From: DASSBR01 sp035701285
GTDB lineage: Bacteria > Pseudomonadota > Gammaproteobacteria > Natronospirales > DASSBR01
Assembly: GCA_035701285.1 (NCBI GenBank)
Contig: DASSNT010000045.1
Location: forward strand, 1-32,915
Direction of reading: 5' to 3'
DNA length: 32,915 bases
The notes below the pieces were generated by a model that was not told where the DNA came from, did no database searches, and worked only from the letters and a program-made list of their open reading frames with translations. Both the position numbers and the translations under genes were made by a program. Shown in pieces: positions 24,273 to 32,346 of the stretch. The stretch's first letter is position 1; each line of letters begins with the position of its first letter.

Positions 24273-25015
24273 GCAGCCCGGCGAGGCCTCCGGAGCGGAT
24301 CGATGCCTTCGATTTCGCCCCCGGCCGACGGCTCGGGCGCAAGTATGAGGTGATCGCCCGGCTGGGGCGCGGCTACGAGGGCGAGGTCTACAAGGTGCGC
24401 GAGCTGGCGACCGGCATCGAGCGCGCCGCCAAATTCTTTTACCCGCACCGCAACCCGCGCGACCGCGCGTTCAACTACTACGCCAACAAGCTCAACAAGC
24501 TGCGGCGCTGCCCGATCCTGATCTCGTACCTGACCCACGACGAAGTCACCTACCGCGGGCAGAACATCCGTTTTCTGGTGTCCGAGTATGTCGAAGGAGA
24601 GCTGCTGAGCGCCTTCCTGCGTCACCAGCCGGGGAGGCGGCTGACGCCGTTCGAGGGCATGCACCTGCTGCACACGCTGGCGGCCGGGCTGGAAACGATT
24701 CACGAGATGCGCGAATACCACGGCGACCTGCACAGCGACAACATCATCATCAAGCGCCACGGCATACATTTCCAGGTCAAGCTGATCGACATGTACCGCT
24801 GGCGCGTGTCCGCCGGCGAGAATATCCGCGAGGATGTCGTCGACATCATCCGCATCTTCTACGACGCGCTCGGCGGCGCGAAGTACTATCCGAAGCAGCC
24901 GCCGGAAGTAAAGCGCATCTGCCGCGGCCTCAAGCGCACGTTGATCAAAAAGCAGTTCCGCACCGCCGGGCAGCTCCGGCTTTTCCTGGAAACCATGGAG
25001 TGGGAGAGTCGCTGA
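24269..25015 (+). CDS. Small serine/threonine protein kinase-like protein
   Basis: A 248-residue protein with a minimal protein-kinase fold. The Gly-rich loop is LGRGYEGEV (residues 32-40), the ATP-anchoring Lys is probably Lys55 (RAAKFF), and the catalytic loop is HGDLHSDN (141-148) with Asp143 and Asn148. The metal-binding DFG is replaced by Asp164-Met-Tyr, and a helix-C Glu is not obvious, so it is atypical. The C-lobe is short. There is no membrane segment or sensor domain. The start codon overlaps the tag stop (ATGA), so the two are translationally coupled. Substrate and role are unknown; a small-molecule kinase with this fold is an alternative. Confidence 0.82.
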   Translation: MSSPARPPERIDAFDFAPGRRLGRKYEVIARLGRGYEGEVYKVRELATGIERAAKFFYPHRNPRDRAFNYYANKLNKLRRCPILISYLTHDEVTYRGQNIRFLVSEYVEGELLSAFLRHQPGRRLTPFEGMHLLHTLAAGLETIHEMREYHGDLHSDNIIIKRHGIHFQVKLIDMYRWRVSAGENIREDVVDIIRIFYDALGGAKYYPKQPPEVKRICRGLKRTLIKKQFRTAGQLRLFLETMEWESR

Positions 25016-25026
25016 CGCGAAGCTGA

Positions 25027-25917
25027 TCAGGCGTGAGCCTGCTCCTTGAGCCAGTCGATGACCGCCGCGACCGCCGGCCGCACGTCTGTCTGCCGGGGCC
25101 GCACAATCCAATACGCCTCCGCAATCGTGACGCTCAACGCGCCAAGCGGCCGCAGCAATGCGCCGGCGGCAACGTCATCGCTCGCCAGCCGATGGCGCGC
25201 AAGCGCTACGCCTTGTCCCTGCATCGCAGCTCGCAAGAGAATATCCGACGATGCGAATCGCGGGCCGGCGCGTACGTCCAGCCCAGGCGGACCGCAGGCA
25301 TCCCGCCACACCGCCCACGCCGCCTGAGGGTCCCTGTCATGCAGCAGGCGGAGTCTGGCAAGTTGTGCGGGTTTGGCCGGGCGGCGTGACTTTTGCCAGA
25401 AGGCGGGGCTCATCACCGGGTAAAGAGCATCATCCATCAGCGGCTCGCAATCCAGGCCCGGCCACGGGCCTTTGCCGATGCGGACGGCGACGTCGATGGC
25501 GCCGCCGTCCAGATCACTGAGCTTCTGGTCCACGATCACCGACACCTCAAGATCGGGGTGCGTCGCTTCAAGGGCCGGCAGGCGCGGCAGCAGCCATCGA
25601 GCGGCGAATGACGGCGTTGTGGACAGGACCACCGACGTGGCGGAACGTGCCTCGCGCACTGCGTCGGCGGCATGCGTGATTTCGCGCAAGCCGGCGAGTG
25701 TTGCCTTTCCCAGCGCCTCACCCTGTTGTGTGAAAGCCAGTCCGCGCCGGCCAGTCGATTCACGCGTGAGTGGCGTTCCGGTCCAGGCTTCAAGCTCCTT
25801 GAGATGGCGGCTTATCGACGAGTGCGCCACCCCCAGTTCTCGTGCAGCGGCGCGAATGCCGCCGTGGGCATACACGCTCGCGAACGCGCGCAAGGCGTTG
25901 AGAGGCAGGTCGCGCAT
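25027..25917 (-). CDS. LysR-family transcriptional regulator (GcvA-like)
   Basis: A 296-residue LysR regulator. The winged helix-turn-helix is at residues about 6-60 (LNALRAFASVYAHGGIRAAA, then LGVAHSSISRHLKELEAWTG), and the rest is the periplasmic-binding-protein-like effector domain with the GcvA-group segment GGAIDVAVRIGKGPWPGLD. The start is the Met of MRDLPLNALRAF, 23 codons inside the longer open frame. It is divergent from the GST-LysE-reductase genes, the usual arrangement for a LysR activator and its targets, with a dyad next to its start codon. Confidence 0.93.
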   Translation of the reverse strand: MRDLPLNALRAFASVYAHGGIRAAARELGVAHSSISRHLKELEAWTGTPLTRESTGRRGLAFTQQGEALGKATLAGLREITHAADAVREARSATSVVLSTTPSFAARWLLPRLPALEATHPDLEVSVIVDQKLSDLDGGAIDVAVRIGKGPWPGLDCEPLMDDALYPVMSPAFWQKSRRPAKPAQLARLRLLHDRDPQAAWAVWRDACGPPGLDVRAGPRFASSDILLRAAMQGQGVALARHRLASDDVAAGALLRPLGALSVTIAEAYWIVRPRQTDVRPAVAAVIDWLKEQAHA

Positions 25918-25920
25918 GGT

Positions 25921-25940
25921 CTCAATTATAGACCATTGAG
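25921..25940. promoter_or_regulatory. Candidate LysR binding site between the regulator and the GST gene
   Basis: CTCAAT (25921-25926) and ATTGAG (25935-25940) form a perfect six-base dyad around eight bases. This contains a T-N11-A spacing of the LysR-box type. It begins three bases from the lysR start codon and lies about 70 bases before the divergent GST gene, a position suited to autorepression and activation of the other strand. The assignment is by position and symmetry only. Confidence 0.55.
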
Positions 25941-26009
25941 CCGGTTTCATTAGAACGGCCAGATGCGGAAGAATGGCGGCATTCAAGGCAAAACCATGAG
26001 GTGAATGCG

Positions 26010-27029
26010 ATGGGTATGCTCATAGACGGGCATTGGAACGACACCGACAGGGTGGTCGTAGCCGGACGCTATATAAGACCGAAGAGTCGCTTTTCGGAAG
26101 CACTCGATGAGAGCGTTGTCGAGCAGCTGCGACGCGAGCCGGGTCGTTATCACCTGATCGCGTCGCCGAGTTGCCCGTGGTCGCATCGCACGCTGATCGT
26201 CCGGGCGCTGAAGGGACTTTCAAATTACGTGCCGGTGCAGATCGCCGGCGGTCCGCGGATCGAGGGATACGCCGTTGACGGCGGCGCACGCTGGGCTGTG
26301 CCTGGCACCGCGTTCCGCATTCGCCATGTCCACGAACTCTATTCGCTCACGGACGGCGCTTATACGGGTCGAGCAACAGTGCCGGTGCTCTGGGACAGCT
26401 ATACGCGCCGCATTGCCAGCAATGAATCGGGGCGCATCATGCGCGCTTTCGATGCAGCCGGCACGTCCGAATTCACGCTCGCGCCGGCGCACCTGCGTCG
26501 GGAGATCGACGACTTCAACGCGCACCTGCACGACCATTTGTCCGACGCCGTTTATCGGGCGGGCTTCGCTCAGCGGGAAGATGCGCACAATGAAGCGGTG
26601 GAAGAAGTTTTCGCCACCCTGCAAGCCCTGGACCATCGTCTTGAGGGGCAGCGTTACCTGTTCGGAACGACGATTACCGAATCGGATTGGCGGTTGTTTC
26701 CGACGCTGGCGCGCTTCGACGCCGTCTATTACAGCCAGTTTCAGTGTTCCCGCCGGCGGCTGGTCGATTTCCCCCATCTCTGGGCCTACGCGCGTGACCT
26801 GTTCGCCTGGCGCGGAGTGGCGGACACGGTCGATCTGGCGGCCATTTACGATGGCTACCGTCATGACCCGACATTTGGCCCGGGCGGCGCCGACGTGCCG
26901 CCGCCGGTCGACTGGACGGCGCCGCATGGCCGCCAACGGCTGGGACCGGCGAAATGCTTCTCAGAATCCGGACGCGAGATCGCCGTCGATCCCGCCACGC
27001 TTGCACCATTGTCCGGGAATTGCCCATGA
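26010..27029 (+). CDS. Glutathione S-transferase, xi class (glutathionyl-hydroquinone reductase-like)
   Basis: A 339-residue enzyme expected to reduce glutathionyl-hydroquinones with glutathione in the cytoplasm. The catalytic motif is SPSCPWSHR, with Cys55 in the CPWxHR pattern of the YqjG/PcpF family, followed by the thioredoxin-like Val-Pro-Val-Leu-Trp-Asp strand (TVPVLWDSYTRRIASNES) and the helical C-terminal domain with YLFGTTITESDWRLFPTLARFD. ATG 26010 is chosen because an AGGTG lies eight bases upstream; a GTG at 26001 is possible. The last four bases overlap the LysE-family start. Confidence 0.92.
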   Translation: MGMLIDGHWNDTDRVVVAGRYIRPKSRFSEALDESVVEQLRREPGRYHLIASPSCPWSHRTLIVRALKGLSNYVPVQIAGGPRIEGYAVDGGARWAVPGTAFRIRHVHELYSLTDGAYTGRATVPVLWDSYTRRIASNESGRIMRAFDAAGTSEFTLAPAHLRREIDDFNAHLHDHLSDAVYRAGFAQREDAHNEAVEEVFATLQALDHRLEGQRYLFGTTITESDWRLFPTLARFDAVYYSQFQCSRRRLVDFPHLWAYARDLFAWRGVADTVDLAAIYDGYRHDPTFGPGGADVPPPVDWTAPHGRQRLGPAKCFSESGREIAVDPATLAPLSGNCP

Positions 27030-27625
27030 ACGCGCTGCTGGCCGTGGCTGGCTTCGTCTTCGTGGCGGCGATCACGCCAGGTCCGAACAACCTGGTGGTG
27101 ATGAGGATGGCGATGTGCACCGGCGTTTCCCGTGCGCTGCCTGCCATTGCCGGTGTAGTGGCCGGCGGAATGGTCCTGCTGGGGCTCGCTACGGCGGGGC
27201 TCGGCCGGCTGGCCGCGGCGGATGCGCGCATTCGGAGCGGGGTCATGATGGTCGGCTGTTGCTATCTCGCGTGGCTCGGCGCGTCACTGATCGTGCGCAG
27301 TTTTCGCACGCCGGCCGCAGGTCTTTCGAGCAAGGCTTCGCCCGCTGGCGCCGCCGGCCTTTTTGCGTTCCAGTTTTTGAACCCGAAAGGATGGGCGATG
27401 GTAATGACCGCGGCATCCACGATCGGGTCCGGACGGGGAGGCGTCGACTTTGCGAGCCTCGCCGTCATTTTCATCGTCATCCCGGCGATCTGTCTCCTGC
27501 TGTGGTCGTCGCTCGGCGCGCTACTCGCCCGGCACCTGGCACGAAACGCTGTCCGCCGGCGGTTCGATCGCGGGATGGGTGCGCTGCTCGTCGGCTCTGC
27601 ACTCCTGTTATTGATTGAAGGCTGA
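27026..27625 (+). CDS. LysE/RhtB-family exporter
   Basis: A 199-residue inner-membrane protein with about six helices. The family motif near the N-terminus is ITPGPNNLVVMRMAM (residues ~16-30), followed by a mid-helix GVVAGGMVLLGLATAGL and FQFLNPKGWAMVMTA. LysE-family proteins export amino acids or related small molecules. The start overlaps the GST stop as ATGA, so the gene is part of the LysR-linked cassette. The substrate cannot be told; a thiol- or amino-acid-conjugate exporter would suit the context. Confidence 0.9.
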   Translation: MNALLAVAGFVFVAAITPGPNNLVVMRMAMCTGVSRALPAIAGVVAGGMVLLGLATAGLGRLAAADARIRSGVMMVGCCYLAWLGASLIVRSFRTPAAGLSSKASPAGAAGLFAFQFLNPKGWAMVMTAASTIGSGRGGVDFASLAVIFIVIPAICLLLWSSLGALLARHLARNAVRRRFDRGMGALLVGSALLLLIEG

Positions 27626-27632
27626 ACCCATC

Positions 27633-28178
27633 ATGTTACGCCACACAAACATCCTTGCTCTGCCGGGCAGTCTGCGCCGCGGATCGTATAATCGCGCATT
27701 GCTGAATGCGGCTGCCGAGCTTGCGCCGCCCGGCATGGCGGTCCATGTTCATGACGATCTCGCTGCCATTCCGTTGTTCAACGAAGATGTCGAGCATGGG
27801 ACGTTCGACGGCCCCGTGCGGGAGTTGCGTCAAATGGTCTCGGCGGCAGACGGCGTGTTGATCGCGACGCCTGAGTACAATCAATCGGTCCCCGGCGTTC
27901 TGAAAAACGTAATAGATTGGTTGTCCCGTCCGGCGCCGGTCGAGGTACTCGCCGGTAAACCGGTTGCCGTGATCGGCGCGTCCACTGGCGCCTGGGGGAC
28001 TCGCCTTGCGCAGAGTACACTGCGCCAGGTGTTGTACGCGGTCGAGGCGCTCGTCCTGCCCGGGCCGGCAATGTTCGTCCGCGATGCGGAGTGGCTGTTC
28101 GACGAGGGACGACTTGTCGATCAATCCACTCGGGATAAGCTCGCTGCCGTGCTGACGGCTTTCGGAGCCTGGATTTGA
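27633..28178 (+). CDS. NAD(P)H-dependent FMN reductase (ChrR/quinone reductase-like)
   Basis: A 181-residue flavodoxin-fold protein. The FMN phosphate loop is GSLRRGSYNRALL (residues ~12-24), and the family motif TPEYNQSVPGVLKNVIDWLSRP is intact, as is GASTGAWGTRLAQ. Such enzymes reduce quinones, chromate or FMN using NAD(P)H without making semiquinones. The ATG is 8 bases after the LysE-family stop. A GAAGG about 13 bases upstream serves as ribosome binding site. It is the last gene of the LysR-linked set; the next gene is convergent. Confidence 0.9.
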   Translation: MLRHTNILALPGSLRRGSYNRALLNAAAELAPPGMAVHVHDDLAAIPLFNEDVEHGTFDGPVRELRQMVSAADGVLIATPEYNQSVPGVLKNVIDWLSRPAPVEVLAGKPVAVIGASTGAWGTRLAQSTLRQVLYAVEALVLPGPAMFVRDAEWLFDEGRLVDQSTRDKLAAVLTAFGAWI

Positions 28179-28200
28179 ACTTTATCGCCTTCAGCGCAAG

Positions 28201-28548
28201 TTACAGACTTCGTCCGTCGACCTGTTTCACCGCAATACCGGATCGGTCCAGATCGGGCAGACAACGTACATTCACAGCGGCAATTGCGTTGCCCTGATTG
28301 TCCTCGCCGAATCCGAACGGCGCGCAGCCGCAGGTGCCGCAGAAATGGTGCCTGATCGCGTGTTTGTTGAACGTATACGTGCTCAGGCCCGCTTCGGGCG
28401 TCAGCAGTCGTAACTGCTTTCGCGGTAAAAACGACATCAGGTAGCCCTTACGGCTGCAGTGCGAACAGTTGCATTCGAAAAGCTGCTCGATATCGCCGTC
28501 GATTTCAAACTTGATGCCGCCGCAATGGCAACTGCCGGTATGAGTCAT
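28201..28548 (-). CDS. GFA/CENP-V-family zinc protein
   Basis: A 115-residue protein of the glutathione-dependent formaldehyde-activating enzyme-like family. The zinc cysteines fall in the family pattern: Cys7 and Cys9 (CHCGG), Cys26/Cys28/Cys31 (CNCSHCSR), Cys70/Cys73 (FCGTCGC). Some relatives were proposed to join formaldehyde to glutathione, though that activity is disputed. GGAG lies about seven bases before the ATG, and the start overlaps the carbonic anhydrase stop by four bases. It is convergent with the FMN reductase. Confidence 0.9.
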   Translation of the reverse strand: MTHTGSCHCGGIKFEIDGDIEQLFECNCSHCSRKGYLMSFLPRKQLRLLTPEAGLSTYTFNKHAIRHHFCGTCGCAPFGFGEDNQGNAIAAVNVRCLPDLDRSGIAVKQVDGRSL

Positions 28549-29153
28549 GACTGCTTCTCCATACCGACGGATACGTCGAGATCCCGCAGCAGTCCGTCCT
28601 CAAGGCCGTAAATCCAGCCGTGCACGCTGAGCGCCTGTCCACGCGCCCAGGCTTCGCGCACGATGGTGGTGCGACTGACGTTTTCGACTTGCTCGACCAC
28701 GTTCAACTCGCACAGCCGCCGGTGCCGGTCGGCCTCGGCGTCGAGCGCGTCAAGCTCGGCCTGATACTTCAGACCCACTTCCTGCACATGGCGCAGCCAG
28801 TTGTCGATCAGCCCGTGTTTCTCGTCCCGCAATGCCGCCAGCACGCCGCCACAGCCGTAATGTCCGCAGACGATAATGTGGCCTACCTTCAGCACATCCA
28901 CCGCATATTGAATGACGGAAAGGCAATTGAGGTCAGTGTGTACCACAACGTTCGAGATGTTCCGATGGATGAACATGTCGCCCGGCCCCAGTCCGGCAAC
29001 CTGGCTGGCCGGGACGCGGCTGTCCGCGCAGCCGATCCAGAGGTACCGTGGCGACTGCGACTGTGACAGGCGCCTGAAGAAATCCGGATCCTTCTGGTCG
29101 ATTCCTTCGGCCCAGCGCCGGTTGTTGGTCAAAAGTTCATCAGGTTTTTGCAT
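28545..29153 (-). CDS. can: Beta-class carbonic anhydrase
   Basis: Converts carbon dioxide to bicarbonate in the cytoplasm. The 202-residue protein has the beta-class zinc set: Cys42, His98 and Cys101, with the Asp44/Arg46 dyad in CADSRVPA, and HYGCGG after the second half-motif. The length and the C-terminal VHGWIYGLEDGLLRDLDV resemble Can (CynT2) of E. coli. GAGG lies about seven bases before the ATG. It is translationally coupled to the GFA-family gene downstream. Confidence 0.96.
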   Translation of the reverse strand: MQKPDELLTNNRRWAEGIDQKDPDFFRRLSQSQSPRYLWIGCADSRVPASQVAGLGPGDMFIHRNISNVVVHTDLNCLSVIQYAVDVLKVGHIIVCGHYGCGGVLAALRDEKHGLIDNWLRHVQEVGLKYQAELDALDAEADRHRRLCELNVVEQVENVSRTTIVREAWARGQALSVHGWIYGLEDGLLRDLDVSVGMEKQS

Positions 29154-29197
29154 TAACAGCCTCGTTTTAAAAGTGCAGGTTTATCGTTCGGCCCGTT

Positions 29198-30835
29198 TCA
29201 GAACCGCGACGCCGTCAGCGTAACATCCGCATATTGCCATGCTTGCCGAAACCGGGCGGCAACATCTCGCGCCTTCTTTTCCTTCCCCTGTCGGCGCATT
29301 GCCTGGAGCAGTCCATAGAGCGACCAGCCGTTCTTCGGAAACACGTCCAGGTCCTGCCGGTAGATTTCGGCGGCCTCGGCCGCGCGGCCCGCTTTAAGCA
29401 GCACGGCTCCCAGCGACTGGCGTGTCGGGTAGTGCCAGGTGGGCGGTTCATCGTAGTTCAGCGCGTCCTCCAATTTCACAGCCTGCTTCAGCGAACCGAT
29501 GGCTGACGGATAATCACCGGTCGCAGCCGCGAGTTCTCCGGCCAGTGCGTGCCTCGCGATCCGCAGGATGTGGCGGCCCGAATTGATCCCCCAGACGGTG
29601 ATTTGCGCCAGGCGCGGATCGTCGATTACCGCTTTGAGCGCGGCGAGTTCGCGTCGCGCGCCATCGATTTTGTCCTTCCGGGTCAGCGCCATTCCGCGCG
29701 CATAGTGCCAGACGCCGCGGGGATAGACCAGGTCGTCCGCCGGCTCGGGCCAGGCCATGATCCGGTCCCACCTGCCGAACCGGACCAGCGCGTAGAGCGG
29801 TGTAATCCAGTAATGCTGGAGCGAGGTCAGACCGGGCTGGCGCATTTTGCCGGTGTCCACGGCGGCGGACATGTCGCGGGCCGCCTGGATCGCCAGGTGA
29901 CTGCGGCCTTCGAGCGTCGCGCTGGCCCAGAGAAAGTGATAGTTGTGCGGCACGTACACCAGCCGGTAGCCGCCCTGCGTGTTCACCTGTGCCAGGTATT
30001 TCCGGTCCGCGTCGATGGCGTGCTGGTTGGTCAGCGTGGCCGAGTGGTAATCGCCGGTGCGAATATAGATGTGCGATGGCATGTGGACCAGGTGGCCTAT
30101 CCCCGGCACCAGGGTTTCAAGGCGCTTCGCCGCGTCGAGACCCCACTCCGGGTGACCGTCTTCCACGGCGTGGATGTACAGATGGTTTGCCATCGGGTGC
30201 GCGGGGTTTTGTTTCAGCACCGCATTGAGTACGGCAAGCACCTTTTTTGTCGCCGGAGTCGGCTTGCCGTCGGGCTGCCAGTAATGCCAGGGCGTCGTGT
30301 CCATCAGCGCCTCGGCGTACAGTACCTGTGCGTCGAGGTCTTCCGGATAGCGCGAGGCCACCTGGCGCATTGCTTCGGCGTAGGCGCGATCGAGCGGCGC
30401 TCGATCCTCTGGCGCCTGCGGCGCATAGCGTGCCGTCAGCGCCTGGATGTAAGCCCGCTCACGCTCGCTGGCGCCATCGGCGTTCATCAGCGCTTTTTGC
30501 AGCGCCGCATAGGCTTGAGGATTGTCCGCCGGGTCCATCGCCGCGTTAATGTTGGGGCCAAGCACAAGCGCTTCGCCCCAGTAGCACATGGCGCAATCGG
30601 GATCGAGCTGCTGCGCCGCCCGGAACGAACGCAGCGCCTCGGCATGATTGAAGCCGAAAGCGAGAATGAGCCCCTGGTCGAAGTAGCGTTGAGCCGTCGG
30701 CACGCTCGTCGTGATCGGGTGGTGATGGTCGCCGAGTCCACGCAGGAACGGCACCGCCGGATTTTTGGGCGCGGCTGCGGCCGGCGCGGTAGCCATTGTG
30801 GTGAGCAGCACGAGAAAGGGAGCAAGCTGGCGCAT
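29198..30835 (-). CDS. Exported tetratricopeptide-repeat protein of unknown function
   Basis: A 545-residue protein with a signal peptide (hydrophobic 6-15, Ala-rich cleavage region near residue 22). ATG 30835 is preferred over the GTG three codons upstream because GGAGG lies eight bases before it. After the family start DHHHPITTSVPTAQRYFDQG come TPR-like helix pairs (AEALRSFRAAQQLDP, then CAMCYWGEALVLGPN with a Cys-x-x-Cys, and NPAHPMANHLYIHAVEDGHP). A last TPR pair is near residues 470-530. Related proteins are common in Proteobacteria, but no function is established. The His-rich and CxxC segments could bind metal or heme; that is inference. It lies 44 bases before can. Confidence 0.85.
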   Translation of the reverse strand: MRQLAPFLVLLTTMATAPAAAAPKNPAVPFLRGLGDHHHPITTSVPTAQRYFDQGLILAFGFNHAEALRSFRAAQQLDPDCAMCYWGEALVLGPNINAAMDPADNPQAYAALQKALMNADGASERERAYIQALTARYAPQAPEDRAPLDRAYAEAMRQVASRYPEDLDAQVLYAEALMDTTPWHYWQPDGKPTPATKKVLAVLNAVLKQNPAHPMANHLYIHAVEDGHPEWGLDAAKRLETLVPGIGHLVHMPSHIYIRTGDYHSATLTNQHAIDADRKYLAQVNTQGGYRLVYVPHNYHFLWASATLEGRSHLAIQAARDMSAAVDTGKMRQPGLTSLQHYWITPLYALVRFGRWDRIMAWPEPADDLVYPRGVWHYARGMALTRKDKIDGARRELAALKAVIDDPRLAQITVWGINSGRHILRIARHALAGELAAATGDYPSAIGSLKQAVKLEDALNYDEPPTWHYPTRQSLGAVLLKAGRAAEAAEIYRQDLDVFPKNGWSLYGLLQAMRRQGKEKKARDVAARFRQAWQYADVTLTASRF

Positions 30836-30882
30836 GATCTGCACCTCCGTGAGATCACTCGTTCGGTATGAGTATAGGTGCC

Positions 30883-31317
30883 TCAGCTTGCGCTGTTTGA
30901 AGCGAACACCGCCTCGTCATCGCGAAACGACTTGAACTCCAGCGCGTTGCCGCTCGGGTCGCGGATGAACAGTGTTGCCTGCTCGCCGGGCCGATCGGCA
31001 AACCGGATATGCGGTTCGATGAGAAAGTCCGTCTTCGCCGACCGAAGCCGGTCCGCGAGCGTCTGCCAGTCATCCCACTCCAGAATCGCACCAAAGTGGC
31101 GCACCGGCACGTTATCGCCGTCGACGGGATTGGTCGCGGCGTTGTCCGGTTCGTCGACCAGGTGGGCACTGATCTGGTGTCCGAAGAAGTCGAAGTCGAT
31201 CCAGCGTTGGGCCTCGCGGCCGACGCGGCAGCCGAGCATGTCGACGTAGAAGCGGCGCGTGGCTTCGATGTCGGTGACCGGGAAGGCCAGATGGAATCGC
31301 GGGAACGGGTTAGTCAT
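30883..31317 (-). CDS. VOC-family protein (glyoxalase/dioxygenase fold)
   Basis: A 144-residue vicinal-oxygen-chelate protein. The metal-binding pattern is His9 (FHLAFPVTD), His74 (PVRHFGAIL) and Glu127 (NALEFKSF), with FIRDPSGNALEFK as the family C-terminal strand. Members include glyoxalases, ring-cleaving dioxygenases and resistance proteins; the closest named function cannot be set. It overlaps the end of hemF by eight bases on the same strand, so it is translated from the same message. Confidence 0.88.
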   Translation of the reverse strand: MTNPFPRFHLAFPVTDIEATRRFYVDMLGCRVGREAQRWIDFDFFGHQISAHLVDEPDNAATNPVDGDNVPVRHFGAILEWDDWQTLADRLRSAKTDFLIEPHIRFADRPGEQATLFIRDPSGNALEFKSFRDDEAVFASNSAS

Positions 31318-32227
31318 CGAGCCAGTTCCGCGGCCGTAAAAAGTCGTCGTACAGCTGCGCTTCCGCCGAGCCGGCTTCCGGCTGCCAGTCGTATTCCCAG
31401 CGGACCAGTGGCGGCAGCGACATCAGAATGGATTCCGTGCGCCCGCCGGATTGCAGGCCGAACAGCGTGCCGCGGTCGTAAACAAGGTTGAATTCGACGT
31501 AGCGGCCCCGGCGATACAGCTGGAATTGACGCTCACGCTCGCTCCATTCAATCTCCCGGCGGCGTTCGACGATCGGCTGGTAGGCCGGCAGGAAATGGTC
31601 GCCGACGCTGCGCATGAACGCGAAGCACTTGTCGAAACCCCACTCGTTCAAATCGTCGAAGAACAGGCCGCCGACGCCGCGCGGCTCATTGCGATGGCGG
31701 ATAAAGAAGTATTCGTCGCACCATTTTTTGTAGCGCGCGTAAACATCGTTCCCGAACGGTGCGCAGGCGTCGGCGGCGTGCCGGTGCCAGTGGCGGGCGT
31801 CGTTTTCAAAGCCATAGTACGGCGTCAGGTCGAAGCCGCCGCCGAACCACCAGACGGGCGGGGCGCCTTCCTTCTCTGCGATGAAGAAACGCACGTTCAT
31901 GTGCGCGGTGGGCACGTACGGATTGCGCGGGTGCATCACGAGCGACACGCCCAGCGCCTGGAAGCTGCGGCCCGCCAGTTCCGGCCGCCGTGCGCTGGCG
32001 CTAGCCGGCAGGCCCGGGCCGAAGACGTGCGAGAAGCCGACGCCGGCTTTTTCGAATAACGCGCCGTCCTGCAGGATGCGGCTTTCGCCGCCGCCGCCTT
32101 CGGGCCGCTGCCAGGCGTCGGGCTTGAAGTGCGCCTGGCCGTCCAGCGCTTCGAATGTGGTTGTGAGGCGGTTTTGCAGATCGCGCAGGTAAGTATCTAC
32201 AGCCTTGGTGTCGGGGGTGTCGGTCAC
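31310..32227 (-). CDS. hemF: Oxygen-dependent coproporphyrinogen III oxidase
   Basis: HemF decarboxylates coproporphyrinogen III to protoporphyrinogen IX using oxygen, late in heme synthesis. The 305-residue protein has the signature MHPRNPYVPTAHMNVR with His99 and His109, WWFGGGFDLTPYY, and RGVGGLFFDDL. The C-terminal NLVYDRGTLFGLQSGGRTES and SLPPLVRWEYDW match the E. coli enzyme. The start is a GTG with no good ribosome binding site. It lies downstream of tsaC with a 119-base repeat-containing spacer. Presence of hemF indicates aerobic capacity. Confidence 0.97.
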   Translation of the reverse strand: MTDTPDTKAVDTYLRDLQNRLTTTFEALDGQAHFKPDAWQRPEGGGGESRILQDGALFEKAGVGFSHVFGPGLPASASARRPELAGRSFQALGVSLVMHPRNPYVPTAHMNVRFFIAEKEGAPPVWWFGGGFDLTPYYGFENDARHWHRHAADACAPFGNDVYARYKKWCDEYFFIRHRNEPRGVGGLFFDDLNEWGFDKCFAFMRSVGDHFLPAYQPIVERRREIEWSERERQFQLYRRGRYVEFNLVYDRGTLFGLQSGGRTESILMSLPPLVRWEYDWQPEAGSAEAQLYDDFLRPRNWLDD

Positions 32228-32279
32228 GATATTGCGTTATTTTAGGGTCGCGGCCGATTATACGCTGCGGCTTCGAGAA

Positions 32280-32339
32280 CCCTCACCCCCCGGATCAAGT
32301 CCGGGGCAGGCTCTGGCCCCTTTACCGGCGGGAGAGGGG
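32280..32339. repeat. Dispersed GC-rich repeat with nested hairpin
   Basis: Starts CCCTCAC and ends GGGAGAGGGG, the two ends of the element also seen (other strand) at 10957-10990. Inside it is a second dyad, CCCCGGA (32288-32294) and TCCGGGG (32300-32306) around TCAAG, absent from the first copy. It fills much of the 119-base spacer between tsaC and hemF. There is no T-run. The two copies suggest a dispersed intergenic family; the inner hairpin looks like a second element inserted into it. Confidence 0.65.
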
Positions 32340-32346
32340 AAAGAGC

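Noticed and set aside
29549..30871. 440-codon plus-strand open frame across the TPR gene
   Set aside because: Arg/Val/His-rich shadow with no motif; the minus-strand TPR protein has a signal peptide and ribosome binding site.
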